The position numbers were made by a program, and so were the translations under genes. 64,000 nucleotides of DNA from Lachnospiraceae bacterium (GTDB lineage: Bacteria > Bacillota > Clostridia > Lachnospirales > Lachnospiraceae), in NCBI GenBank assembly GCA_017453065.1, contig JAFTKW010000019.1:62001-126000 (forward strand), in the 5' to 3' direction. Shown here in pieces: positions 53,953 through 61,849 of the stretch. A model generated the notes under the pieces. The model did no database searches. It saw nothing but the letters and a program-made list of their open reading frames with translations, and was not told where the DNA came from. How positions within the stretch are numbered: the first letter of the stretch is position 1; each line of letters opens with the position of its first letter.

Positions 53953-54375
53953 ATGAAAAATTATACCATTACCGTAAATGGAAACGTATACGATGTAGTT
54001 GTAGAAGAAGGAGCAACAAACGGCGTAGTTAGACCAGTAGCTCCAGTAGTACCTAGAGTAGCTCCAGTGGCAGCACCAGCTCCAGCAGTAGCTCCAGCAG
54101 CGGCTCCAGCACCAGCACCAGCTCCAGCAGCACCAGCTCCAGTAGCAGCAGGTAGCGCAGGAAGCATCGTAATTGAAGCAGGCGCAGCAGGTAAAGTATT
54201 TAAGGTAGAAGCAAAAGTTGGTCAGGCTGTAAAGAGAGGCGAACCTGTAGTTATTCTTGAAGCAATGAAGATGGAAATCCCTGTTGTTGCTCCAGAAGAT
54301 GGTACAGTAGCTAGTATCGATGTGGCAGTAGGCGATGCAGTAGAAGCAGGCGCAACTTTGGCAACATTGAACTAA
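53953..54375 (+). CDS. Biotin carboxyl carrier protein with Ala/Pro linker
   Basis: A 140-residue carrier. A short N-terminal beta segment (MKNYTITVNGNVYDVVVEEG), a flexible Ala/Pro linker of about 50 residues made of PAPA-type repeats, and the biotinyl domain (about 72-140) with EAMKMEI; Lys106 is the biotinylation site. It swings between the carboxyltransferases and the OadB pump. ATG 53953 is chosen because GGAGG (53940-53944) lies 8 bases upstream. The linker's repeated codons make this stretch GC-richer than its surroundings. Confidence 0.95.
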   Translation: MKNYTITVNGNVYDVVVEEGATNGVVRPVAPVVPRVAPVAAPAPAVAPAAAPAPAPAPAAPAPVAAGSAGSIVIEAGAAGKVFKVEAKVGQAVKRGEPVVILEAMKMEIPVVAPEDGTVASIDVAVGDAVEAGATLATLN

Positions 54376-54432
54376 TCGTTCATATCCAAATGCTTTTCGT
54401 AAAGCATTTATACTATTACAGGAGGTCAACAA

Positions 54433-55584
54433 ATGGATTACGTATTTAATACGATGGGCAACCTTCTTCATCAGACAGCTTTCTTCAATCTTACTTGGGG
54501 AAACTATATCATGATTGCTGTTGCCTGCGTTTTCCTTTATCTGGCTATCGCAAAAGGATATGAACCACTTCTTTTGTTACCGATAGCATTCGGTATGCTG
54601 CTGGTAAACATTTATCCTGATATCATGCTTAGTGCGCATGATTCACAAAATGGAATTGGCGGTTTACTGTATTATTTCTATATCTTGGATGAATATGCTA
54701 TTTTGCCATCCTTGATTTTCATGGGTGTTGGTGCTATGACCGACTTTGGTCCTTTGATTGCCAACCCAAAGAGCTTTTTGCTTGGTGCAGCAGCTCAGTT
54801 TGGTATTTTCGCAGCATATTTTGGAGCTATTGCTATGGGCTTCAATGACAAAGCTGCAGCAGCTATTTCTATTATTGGTGGTGCGGATGGTCCTACATCC
54901 ATCTTCCTGGCATCCAAACTTAGCCAGACAGGATTGCTTGGCCCTATCGCGGTAGCAGCATATTCCTATATGTCTTTGGTGCCTATTATTCAGCCACCTA
55001 TCATGAAGTTACTTACAACTGAAAAAGAGAGAAAGATTAAGATGGGTCAGCTTCGTCCAGTGTCTAAATTGGAAAAGATTTTGTTCCCTATCATTGTTAC
55101 AATCGTTGTATCCTTAATCCTTCCAACAACAGCTCCGCTTGTAGGTATGCTTATGCTTGGTAACTTGTTTAAAGAATCTGGCGTGGTTAGACAGCTTACA
55201 GATACAGCTTCTAATGCGCTTATGTACATCGTAGTTATCCTTCTTGGTACATCTGTTGGTGCTACTACTAGTGCAGAAGCGTTCTTGAATGTTGATACAC
55301 TTAAGATTGTTGCGCTTGGTTTGATTGCATTTGCATTTGGTACTGCGGCAGGTGTTGTATGCGGCAAGATTATGTGTGTTATGACCAAAGGAAAGGTTAA
55401 CCCACTCATTGGTTCTGCGGGTGTATCTGCGGTTCCTATGGCGGCTCGTGTATCCCAGAAGGTTGGTTCTGAATATGATCCAACAAACTTCCTTTTGATG
55501 CACGCTATGGGTCCTAACGTTGCCGGCGTTATCGGTACAGCAGTTGTTGCTGGTACCTTTATGGCCATCTTCGGTGTATTCTAA
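54433..55584 (+). CDS. oadB: Na+-pumping decarboxylase beta subunit (OadB/MmdB/GcdB)
   Basis: A 383-residue membrane protein with nine or more helices that decarboxylates carboxybiotin and drives Na+ export. The conserved [15 protein letters not shown] holds the essential aspartate of region IIIa, and the C-terminal [15 protein letters not shown] holds the conserved polar region. AGGAGG precedes the ATG. The stop codon lies inside the left end of the structured repeat region. Which carboxylated substrate feeds it (oxaloacetate, methylmalonyl-CoA or other) depends on the partner subunit. Confidence 0.95.
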   Translation: MDYVFNTMGNLLHQTAFFNLTWGNYIMIAVACVFLYLAIAKGYEPLLLLPIAFGMLLVNIYPDIMLSAHDSQNGIGGLLYYFYILDEYAILPSLIFMGVGAMTDFGPLIANPKSFLLGAAAQFGIFAAYFGAIAMGFNDKAAAAISIIGGADGPTSIFLASKLSQTGLLGPIAVAAYSYMSLVPIIQPPIMKLLTTEKERKIKMGQLRPVSKLEKILFPIIVTIVVSLILPTTAPLVGMLMLGNLFKESGVVRQLTDTASNALMYIVVILLGTSVGATTSAEAFLNVDTLKIVALGLIAFAFGTAAGVVCGKIMCVMTKGKVNPLIGSAGVSAVPMAARVSQKVGSEYDPTNFLLMHAMGPNVAGVIGTAVVAGTFMAIFGVF

Positions 55585-55657
55585 AGCTGTGCGCAGGTGC
55601 ACAAACGGAAGATGCCGTGCTTGCACGAGCAGCTGACGGCTTGTGCAGATGCATAGA
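55583..55657 (+). repeat. Left part of the structured oadB-oadA intergenic region
   Basis: AAAGCTGTGC at its start is the inverse of GCACAGCTTT at 55699-55708. Inside, TGCACAA (55598-55604) pairs with TTGTGCA (55641-55647) and adjacent GCCGT (55614-55618) pairs with ACGGC (55636-55640). CGTGC-TT-GCACG (55616-55627) is an alternative hairpin. It contains no plausible gene. Confidence 0.7.
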
Positions 55658-55844
55658 GCGCGGAGCGCGACGAAATAAGTCCGCAGGACTTATGAGTTGC
55701 ACAGCTTTAGTCCTGAAAGGACAGAATGCGCAGAGCGCGACGAAATAAGTCCGCAGGACTTATGAGTTGGCGCAGCTTTAGTTCTGAAAGGACAGAACGC
55801 GCGGAGCGCGACGAAATAAGTCCGCAGGACTTATGAGTTGGCGC
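55658..55844 (+). repeat. Tandem array of three ~70-bp hairpin-forming units
   Basis: Units start at 55658, 55728 and 55799. A 37-bp core beginning GAGCGCGACGAAATAAG is identical in all three (55663-55699, 55733-55769, 55804-55840). Each core folds as ATAAGTCC-GCA-GGACTTAT. Units 1 and 2 also carry a second hairpin (GTCCT-GAA-AGGAC; GTTCTG-AAAGGA-CAGAAC). Unit 3 breaks off after GCGCAG into another hairpin, AGCGTTT...AAACGCT (55845-55870). Confidence 0.92.
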
Positions 55845-55872
55845 AGCGTTTTTCTTCAAAGATAAACGCTAT

Positions 55873-55953
55873 GGATGCGCACCTCGTGGAAAAGAAGTTA
55901 ATTGCTTCGCAATACCACTCGGGCGCGAAGAGTTCGCAAGCGAACTCTTTATT
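55873..55953 (+). repeat. Structured repeat B, copy 2
   Basis: Begins GGATGCGCACCTCG like copy 1 at 39817. The hairpins are ATTGC-TTC-GCAAT (55901-55913) and AAGAGTTCGC-AA-GCGAACTCTT (55928-55949). Spacing and flanking blocks agree with copy 1 while the stems differ. It ends 44 bp before the oadA start codon. Confidence 0.85.
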
Positions 55954-55996
55954 CCCTTTAAAATGGGATGAGATTAAAAATATGGAGGATATAGGA

Positions 55997-57424
55997 ATGG
56001 CAGAACAAGTAAAAAAGCCAATTAAAATAACTGAAACCATTCTGCGTGATGCACATCAGTCTTTGATTGCTACCAGAATGCCTACCGACTTGATGCTTCC
56101 AATCGTAGATAAGATGGATCAGGTTGGATACCACTCAGTAGAATGTTGGGGTGGTGCTACATTTGATGCTTCCCTTCGTTTCTTAAAAGAAGATCCATGG
56201 GATAGACTTAGAAAACTTCGTGATGGCTTCAAGAACACACAGCTTCAGATGTTGTTCAGAGGTCAGAACATTTTGGGTTACAGACCATATGCGGATGACG
56301 TAGTAGAATACTTCGTTCAGAAATCTGTGGCAAATGGTATTGATATCATTCGTATCTTTGACTGCTTGAATGATCTTCGTAATTTGCAGGCTACAGTTGA
56401 TGCAACTAACAAGATCAAAGCACAGGAAGGCAGAGGACATGCTCAGATTGCATTGTCTTATACTTTAGGTGATGCATATACTATGGAATACTGGACATCC
56501 ATGGCTAAGAAGATTGAAGAGATGGGTGCAGACTCTATCTGTATCAAAGATATGGCTGGTCTATTGGTTCCTTACAAAGCAAGTGAACTTATCACTGCTA
56601 TGAAGAGCGTTACAAATCTTCCTATTCAGCTTCATACACACTACACCTCTGGTGTGGCTAGTATGACATACCTTAAGGCTGTTGAAGCTGGTGTTGACGT
56701 AATCGATACAGCTATGAGCCCATTTGCTTTGGGTACTTCACAGCCAGCTACAGAAGTTATGGTTGAAACCTTCAAGGGTACAGAGTACGATACAGGATTT
56801 GATCAGAATCTTCTTGCTGAAATCGCTGATTACTTCCGTCCTTACAGAGATGAGTGTCTTGCAAATGGACTTCTCAATCCTAAGGTTATGGGCGTTGATA
56901 TTAAGACTCTTCTTTATCAGGTACCAGGCGGTATGCTTTCCAACATGGTTAGCCAGTTGAAAGAGCAGAATGCAGAAGACAAATACTACGACGTGCTTAG
57001 AGAAATCCCACAGGTTCGTAAGGACCTCGGTGAACCACCTCTAGTAACACCTTCTTCTCAGATTGTAGGTACTCAGGCAGTATTTAACGTTCTTATGGGC
57101 GAAAGATACAAAATGGCTACTAAGGAGACAAAGGCTGTTCTTCGTGGTGAATATGGCCAGACTATCAAGCCTATGAGCCAGGAAGTTATCGACAAGGTTA
57201 TTCCAGGTGAAGAAAGAATTACCTGCCGTCCAGCAGACCTTATTGAAAATGAACTTGATAAATTGGAGACAGAAATGGCTGAGTGGAAACAGCAGGATGA
57301 AGACGTGTTGTCTTATGCTTTGTTCCCACAGGTTGCTACTGACTTCTTCAAATATCGTCAGGCTCAGCAGGAAGGTGTTGATATGACACAGGCTGATGGA
57401 AAGAATGGAGCTTACCCAGTTTAA
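55997..57424 (+). CDS. oadA: Oxaloacetate decarboxylase/transcarboxylase 5S subunit (OadA type), without biotin domain
   Basis: A 475-residue carboxyltransferase of the HMG-CoA-lyase-like superfamily, acting on oxaloacetate/pyruvate. It has TILRDAHQSLIATRMPTD with the metal-binding aspartate, IIRIFDCLNDLRNLQ, the lysine (normally carbamylated) in SICIKDMAGLL and the metal HxH in IQLHTHYTSG, then the PYC_OADA domain. There is no C-terminal biotinyl domain; the separate carrier upstream supplies it. ATG 55997 is chosen because GGAGG (55984-55988) lies 8 bases before it; the frame is open upstream through repeat B, which would add an artificial N-terminus. Confidence 0.95.
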   Translation: MAEQVKKPIKITETILRDAHQSLIATRMPTDLMLPIVDKMDQVGYHSVECWGGATFDASLRFLKEDPWDRLRKLRDGFKNTQLQMLFRGQNILGYRPYADDVVEYFVQKSVANGIDIIRIFDCLNDLRNLQATVDATNKIKAQEGRGHAQIALSYTLGDAYTMEYWTSMAKKIEEMGADSICIKDMAGLLVPYKASELITAMKSVTNLPIQLHTHYTSGVASMTYLKAVEAGVDVIDTAMSPFALGTSQPATEVMVETFKGTEYDTGFDQNLLAEIADYFRPYRDECLANGLLNPKVMGVDIKTLLYQVPGGMLSNMVSQLKEQNAEDKYYDVLREIPQVRKDLGEPPLVTPSSQIVGTQAVFNVLMGERYKMATKETKAVLRGEYGQTIKPMSQEVIDKVIPGEERITCRPADLIENELDKLETEMAEWKQQDEDVLSYALFPQVATDFFKYRQAQQEGVDMTQADGKNGAYPV

Positions 57425-57438
57425 TATTTTGTAAAAAC

Positions 57439-57488
57439 AAATGCACCCATGGTTTTGGAGAATTCCAGAATCGTGAGGTGCATTTTTT
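57439..57488 (+). terminator. Intrinsic terminator after oadA
   Basis: AAATGCACC (57439-57447) pairs with GGTGCATTT (57477-57485) around a structured loop; six T residues follow. Repeat A copy 3 starts at once after it. Confidence 0.88.
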
Positions 57489-57539
57489 GTGATGGCGACG
57501 AGGCAAGCGACAGAAGCCAAGAGCACAGACTTGCGCTTG
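57489..57539 (+). repeat. Repeat A, copy 3 (51 bp)
   Basis: Matches copy 2 (7720-7770) at 48 of 51 positions and begins directly after the oadA terminator. Its last three bases TTG form the start of the -35 box of the tetR promoter. Confidence 0.88.
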
Positions 57540-57565
57540 ACGAAAGTCAAAAAATAAACTAAAAT
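57537..57565 (+). promoter_or_regulatory. Putative promoter of the tetR-rpiR operon
   Basis: TTGACG (57537-57542), 17-bp spacer, TAAAAT (57560-57565). The short inverted repeat TAAC-AAGT-GTTA (57565-57576) overlaps the -10 end and could be a TetR site, but it is only 4 bp per arm. Confidence 0.65.
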
Positions 57566-57604
57566 AACAAGTGTTACGTTAATGCATAAATCGGAGGGGC
57601 TCAC

Positions 57605-58159
57605 ATGGCTAGAAAAGAATCAATTACCTTGGAAAATATACTGACAACAGCATTTGAAATGACTAGAGAAGAAGGCTATCAAAATGCTACGGCACGAAAG
57701 GTTGCTGCGAAAGCAGGCTGTTCAACACAACCTATTTTTCGCGTATACAAGAACATGGAGGAATTGTCACAGGCAGTATATGGCAAGGCGATAGATTTCT
57801 TTAGAGATTATTATGATTTATATCCAAGAACAAGTTCTGTGCCATTTACAAATTTAGGTATGGCATATATTGCTTTTGCAAGGGAAGAAAAACATTTATT
57901 TGAACTTCTTTTTCTGGCTGAAATTCCATTCAAAAAAAGCATGTACGAGATTCTCAATGGTGACAAAGGAAATGTAAAGGTTGAAATATCAAATGCCGCT
58001 ACACTTGGCTGCGCCAATGCTGGCGGAATGTTTATGCAAATGTGGATTTTTATCCATGGCATTGCATGCATGAGCTTGACAGGAGACTATGACCTGTCGG
58101 AGCAGGAAACCAAGGTTCTTTTGGAAAATTCTTACAAGGCATTTGCAACAAGCAATTAG
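57605..58159 (+). CDS. TetR-family transcriptional regulator
   Basis: A 184-residue regulator. The helix-turn-helix at residues 8-55 (TLENILTTAFEMTREEGYQN, TARKVAAKAGCSTQPIFRVY) is followed by a helical ligand-binding domain with several aromatic residues. The C-terminal part (FMQMWIFIHGIACM) is of the type seen in TetR_C_33-like proteins. GGAGGGG lies 5-6 bases before ATG. It is followed 12 bp later by an RpiR-family gene. The controlled genes are unknown; the divergent or upstream oad cluster and the downstream operon are candidates. Confidence 0.9.
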   Translation: MARKESITLENILTTAFEMTREEGYQNATARKVAAKAGCSTQPIFRVYKNMEELSQAVYGKAIDFFRDYYDLYPRTSSVPFTNLGMAYIAFAREEKHLFELLFLAEIPFKKSMYEILNGDKGNVKVEISNAATLGCANAGGMFMQMWIFIHGIACMSLTGDYDLSEQETKVLLENSYKAFATSN

Positions 58160-58171
58160 GAAGGTGCATAG

Positions 58172-59092
58172 ATGGGAACAAAAGTTGACGTAATGTCTAG
58201 AATAAATGAGAAATACAATTCCATGAGCAAGAGCCACAAGGCGATTGCTACATATATATCGGAAAAATACGATCAGGCTGTGTTTATGACGGCTGCTAAA
58301 CTGGGCGAAGAACTGGGTATCAGCGAGTCTACAGTGGTACGTTTTGCATCGGGCCTTGGATACGATGGCTATCCAGAATTCCAGAAAGCACTGGCAGAGT
58401 GGGTGAAAGGTAAATTGTCTTCTATGCAGCAAATGGGAGCGATGTATGGAAACAGTTCTCAGTCTGAGATTTTGACTTCTGTGCTGACAGCAGATATTGA
58501 AAAAATACAGGACACCATTCGCAATTTAGACCCTCAGGCGTTTGAACTAGCTGTGAACAGTATTTTGGAAGCGAAAAATATTTATATTATTGGACTGAGA
58601 AGTTGCGCGCCACTGGCAGAGTTTTTGCATTTCTATCTAAATATGATTCGAGGAAATGTAGTGCTTCTTAACACCACAAGTGTATGCGAAACCTTTGAGC
58701 AGATGATTCGAATTGATGAAAAAGATGTGCTGATTGGTATCAGCTTCCCAAGATATTCCATGAGAACATTAAAGGCATTGGAGTTTGCCAATGATAGAAA
58801 TGCAAAGGTTATTGCGATTACAGATACAGTGCATTCTCCGATGAATCTGTATTCTTCTTGCAATCTGCTTGCTAGAAGCGATATGGTTTCTATTGTAGAC
58901 TCCTTGGTTGCACCTTTGAGCGTAATCAATGCTTTGGTGGTGGCACTTTGCTTAAAGCGTCCGCAGGAAGTAAAGCAAAGTCTTGAACTTTTGGAGGATA
59001 CCTGGAATAACTATCAGGTATACTTAAATGATGAGATTAATTTTATCGGTGATGAACCTATGCTGAATTATTCACTGAAGAGAGAAGGATAA
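58172..59092 (+). CDS. MurR/RpiR-family regulator with SIS domain
   Basis: A 306-residue regulator. N-terminal helix-turn-helix (about 10-85: KSHKAIATYISEKYDQAVFM, GISESTVVRFASGLGYDGYP) and a SIS sugar-phosphate-binding domain (about 130-265: ILEAKNIYIIGLRSCAPLAE, GISFPRYSMRTLKALEFAND, KVIAITDTVHSPM). Relatives sense phosphorylated sugars. No sugar-metabolism gene is next to it, so its target is not obvious. GGAAGGTG precedes the ATG. The stop lies 2 bp before the flavoprotein start. Confidence 0.92.
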   Translation: MGTKVDVMSRINEKYNSMSKSHKAIATYISEKYDQAVFMTAAKLGEELGISESTVVRFASGLGYDGYPEFQKALAEWVKGKLSSMQQMGAMYGNSSQSEILTSVLTADIEKIQDTIRNLDPQAFELAVNSILEAKNIYIIGLRSCAPLAEFLHFYLNMIRGNVVLLNTTSVCETFEQMIRIDEKDVLIGISFPRYSMRTLKALEFANDRNAKVIAITDTVHSPMNLYSSCNLLARSDMVSIVDSLVAPLSVINALVVALCLKRPQEVKQSLELLEDTWNNYQVYLNDEINFIGDEPMLNYSLKREG

Positions 59093-59094
59093 TA

Positions 59095-60327
59095 TTGAGT
59101 AAGGTTATTGTTGCTGGCGGTGGCGCGGCCGGAATGATGGCGGCTGTAACTGCTGCACTAAATGGACATGAAGTAATATTGCTGGAAAAAAATGAAAAGT
59201 TGGGCAAAAAAATCTATATTACAGGTAAAGGCAGATGTAACGTTACCAATGCCTGTGATGTAGACGGGCTTTTCAAGGCGGTACTTAGCAATCCAAAGTT
59301 TTTATACAGTGCGTTTTATGGCTTTGACAATCAGGCCACCATGCAATTTTTTGAAGAGTGTGGTTGCAGACTGAAAGTGGAAAGAGGAGACAGAGTTTTT
59401 CCTGTTTCTGATCACGCTTCAGATGTGATAAGTGCATTGCAACGCAAACTGAAAGAATTATACGTAGATATTAGATTGGGAACTGAGGTGAAAGCCTTGG
59501 TGGCTGACCAGACTGTGAAAGGTGTGGTGCTTAAGAATGGTAACACCCTGGAGGCGGATGCTGTGATAGTAGCTACAGGAGGCCTTTCTTATCCTACAAC
59601 TGGTTCTACAGGAGACGGGTATCGATTTGCCAAACAGACTGGGCATGAGCTTGTAGAAACTAGACCATCCTTGGTTCCTTTTGAAACCAAGGAGAGTTGG
59701 TGCAAAGATTTGATGGGCTTGGCACTCAAAAATGTAACCATCACCCTTAAAAAAGATGGAAAAGAGCTTTTTAAAGAGTTTGGAGAGATGCTTTTTACCC
59801 ATTTTGGAGTCAGCGGACCGTTGGTGCTCAGTGCATCGGGCGTTTATGTGCAAAAAGCGTGGAAGGAACGGGTGCAGTTGTATATTGACTTAAAGCCTGC
59901 ACTTACCATAGAACAACTTGATAAACGACTTCTTCGCGATTTTGAAGACAATCGTAACAAGCAGTTTAAAAATGCGCTGGCTGGACTTTTTCCAACAAGG
60001 CTTATCCCAGTAATGATACAGCTTTCTGGGATAGATCCAGAAACCAAGATTAATGAGATTACTAAGAAGCAAAGACTGGACTTTGTGCAGATTATAAAGA
60101 ATGTACCCTTGACTGTAATTGGCTGTAGAGACTTTGCAGAAGCCATTATCACCAAGGGTGGAGTATCGGTTAAAGATATAAATCCATCAACCATGGAATC
60201 AAAGAAAGTGAAAAATCTTTATTTTGCAGGTGAAGTTTTGGATTTGGATGCGGTGACGGGTGGATTTAACCTTCAGATTGCCTGGTCTACAGGTTATCTG
60301 GCCGGAAATAATATAGAATGGCTTTAG
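59095..60327 (+). CDS. YhiN/HI0933 (BaiN-like) FAD-dependent oxidoreductase
   Basis: A 410-residue flavoprotein with the N-terminal FAD motif VAGGGAAGMMAAVTAALNG, the family signature GKGRCNVTNA, the inserted helical domain and the C-terminal FAD contact GFNLQIAWSTGYLAGN. Members of this family include BaiN, linked to bile-acid 7-dehydroxylation, but most have no known substrate, so bile-acid activity is not inferred here. TTG is the start: GAAGGA (59084-59089) lies 5 bases upstream and no ATG fits. The stop lies 8 bp before the cmk start. Confidence 0.9.
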   Translation: MSKVIVAGGGAAGMMAAVTAALNGHEVILLEKNEKLGKKIYITGKGRCNVTNACDVDGLFKAVLSNPKFLYSAFYGFDNQATMQFFEECGCRLKVERGDRVFPVSDHASDVISALQRKLKELYVDIRLGTEVKALVADQTVKGVVLKNGNTLEADAVIVATGGLSYPTTGSTGDGYRFAKQTGHELVETRPSLVPFETKESWCKDLMGLALKNVTITLKKDGKELFKEFGEMLFTHFGVSGPLVLSASGVYVQKAWKERVQLYIDLKPALTIEQLDKRLLRDFEDNRNKQFKNALAGLFPTRLIPVMIQLSGIDPETKINEITKKQRLDFVQIIKNVPLTVIGCRDFAEAIITKGGVSVKDINPSTMESKKVKNLYFAGEVLDLDAVTGGFNLQIAWSTGYLAGNNIEWL

Positions 60328-60335
60328 GAGGATAT

Positions 60336-61001
60336 ATGAGTTTTAGTATTGCTATTGATGGACCAGCAGGCGCTGGCAAAAGTACAATCGCAAAGCGTAT
60401 TGCGAAAAAGATGAACTTGATTTATGTGGATACAGGTGCAATGTATCGCGCCATGGGAATTCATTTGATTCGATGTGGCATTGGCCCTCAAGATGAGGCG
60501 GCTATTAGCAGAGAATGTGCAAATGCAGATATTACAATCAAATACGAAAATGGCGAACAGGTAGTATATTTAAATGGGGAAAATGTAAATCCTATTCTTC
60601 GTACAGAGGAAGTGGGAAGCATGGCATCTGCTTGCAGTGTGTTCAAGGATGTGCGTGCAAAATTGGTGCAGCTTCAGCAAAAACTTGCCAGTGAAGTGGA
60701 TGTCATTATGGATGGTAGAGATATTGGCACTGTAGTGCTCCCAAATGCTAGTTTGAAGGTGTATCTCACGGCTTCCGTAGATGTGAGAGCAAAGCGCAGA
60801 TATGATGAACTCATCGCCAAAGGCGAGGAATGGGATCTTGACAAAATTAAAGCTGAGATTGCAGAGAGAGACCATAGAGATATGACCAGAGAAAACTCCC
60901 CTCTTCGTCAGGCCGAGGATGCTATTTTGGTGGATAGTTCAGACATGACCATTGATGAAGTGGTAGATGCCATTATTAAATTGTGCGAGGGCAAACGTTA
61001 A
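60336..61001 (+). CDS. cmk: Cytidylate kinase
   Basis: Phosphorylates CMP and dCMP with ATP. The 221-residue protein has P-loop GPAGAGKS (9-16), YVDTGAMYRAM, the CMP-binding DGRDIGTVV and ITRENSPLRQAEDA-like lid. AGGAGG lies 4-5 bases before ATG 60336, which is preferred to an in-frame ATG at 60318 inside the previous gene. The stop overlaps the ispH start (TAATG). cmk-ispH-rpsA is an order shared by many Clostridia. Confidence 0.96.
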   Translation: MSFSIAIDGPAGAGKSTIAKRIAKKMNLIYVDTGAMYRAMGIHLIRCGIGPQDEAAISRECANADITIKYENGEQVVYLNGENVNPILRTEEVGSMASACSVFKDVRAKLVQLQQKLASEVDVIMDGRDIGTVVLPNASLKVYLTASVDVRAKRRYDELIAKGEEWDLDKIKAEIAERDHRDMTRENSPLRQAEDAILVDSSDMTIDEVVDAIIKLCEGKR

Positions 61002-61849
61002 TGGAAGTTATAGTAGCAGGAAAAGCGGGCTTTTGCTTTGGCGTGAAAAGGGCAGTAGAACAGGTCTACGAGCAGATCAAAGAGCAAAAGAAGATTTACA
61101 CCTTTGGCCCCATTATTCACAACGAGCAGGTAGTGGCTGATTTGGCGGAAAAAGGCGTAGAAGTAATAGAAACCACTGAGGAATTGAAAAGCCTTACAGA
61201 GGGAACAATAATCATTAGGTCCCATGGTGTTGAAAAGGCTATTTATGATTTGATTGAGCAGCAAGGTTTGGAGTGTGTAGATGCCACTTGCCCTTTTGTA
61301 AAGCGTATCCACAAAATCGTAAAACAGGAGAGTGAAGAGGGCAAACAAATCTTGATTGTTGGAAGCCCAGAGCACCCTGAAGTAGAGGGTATCAAAGGCT
61401 GGTGTCAGTCGACTCCAATAGTGGTTGAAACACTACAGGAAGCAATGGAGTTGACACTGCCATTAGACAAAGAAGTGTGTATAGTTTCCCAGACGACATT
61501 TAACTACAGGAAATTTCAAGATATAGTTGAAATTATTCAGAAAAAAGGCTATAATGTTAATGTTGCAAATACTATATGCAACGCAACAGAAGAGAGGCAG
61601 ACGGAGGCTAGAAAAATAGCTAAAACTGTCGATGCAATGATTGTAATAGGTGGCAAGCACAGTTCGAATACGAGGAAACTCTATGAGATATGCAGCAACG
61701 AATGCCAGCACACCTATTATATACAGACACTAGATGACTTGCATTTAGAACTACCTAAATCTGTTGGACTGGTGGGTATTACGGCTGGGGCATCAACCCC
61801 AAATAATATTATCGAGGAGGTTCAAAATTATGTCAGAATTAACTTTTGA
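61001..61849 (+). CDS. ispH: 4-hydroxy-3-methylbut-2-enyl diphosphate reductase (IspH)
   Basis: Last enzyme of the MEP isoprenoid pathway, a 4Fe-4S protein making IPP and DMAPP. The 282-residue protein has the three cluster cysteines Cys12 (AGFCFGVKRAVE), Cys97 (DATCPFVKRIH) and Cys193 (ANTICNATEERQ), the substrate histidine in RSHGV (75) and the TAGASTPNNII signature. The start overlaps cmk by 1 bp. Its 3' end overlaps rpsA by 20 bp in another frame; some Clostridia have the two fused. Confidence 0.96.
   Translation: MEVIVAGKAGFCFGVKRAVEQVYEQIKEQKKIYTFGPIIHNEQVVADLAEKGVEVIETTEELKSLTEGTIIIRSHGVEKAIYDLIEQQGLECVDATCPFVKRIHKIVKQESEEGKQILIVGSPEHPEVEGIKGWCQSTPIVVETLQEAMELTLPLDKEVCIVSQTTFNYRKFQDIVEIIQKKGYNVNVANTICNATEERQTEARKIAKTVDAMIVIGGKHSSNTRKLYEICSNECQHTYYIQTLDDLHLELPKSVGLVGITAGASTPNNIIEEVQNYVRINF

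Noticed and set aside
54040..54150. GC-rich repeat in the biotin carrier gene
   Set aside because: Codon repeats of the Ala/Pro hinge, normal for this family.
55658..55844. Tandem array considered as a CRISPR
   Set aside because: Only three units, the inter-core sequence is itself repeated and not spacer-like, and there are no cas genes in the window.
55838..55996. N-terminal extension of OadA through repeat B
   Set aside because: The frame is open, but GGAGG is correctly placed for ATG 55997 and the extension consists of repeat sequence with no family similarity.
59095..60327. Bile-acid BaiN function for the flavoprotein
   Set aside because: Family membership is broad and no other bai gene is present, so only a general oxidoreductase call is supported.
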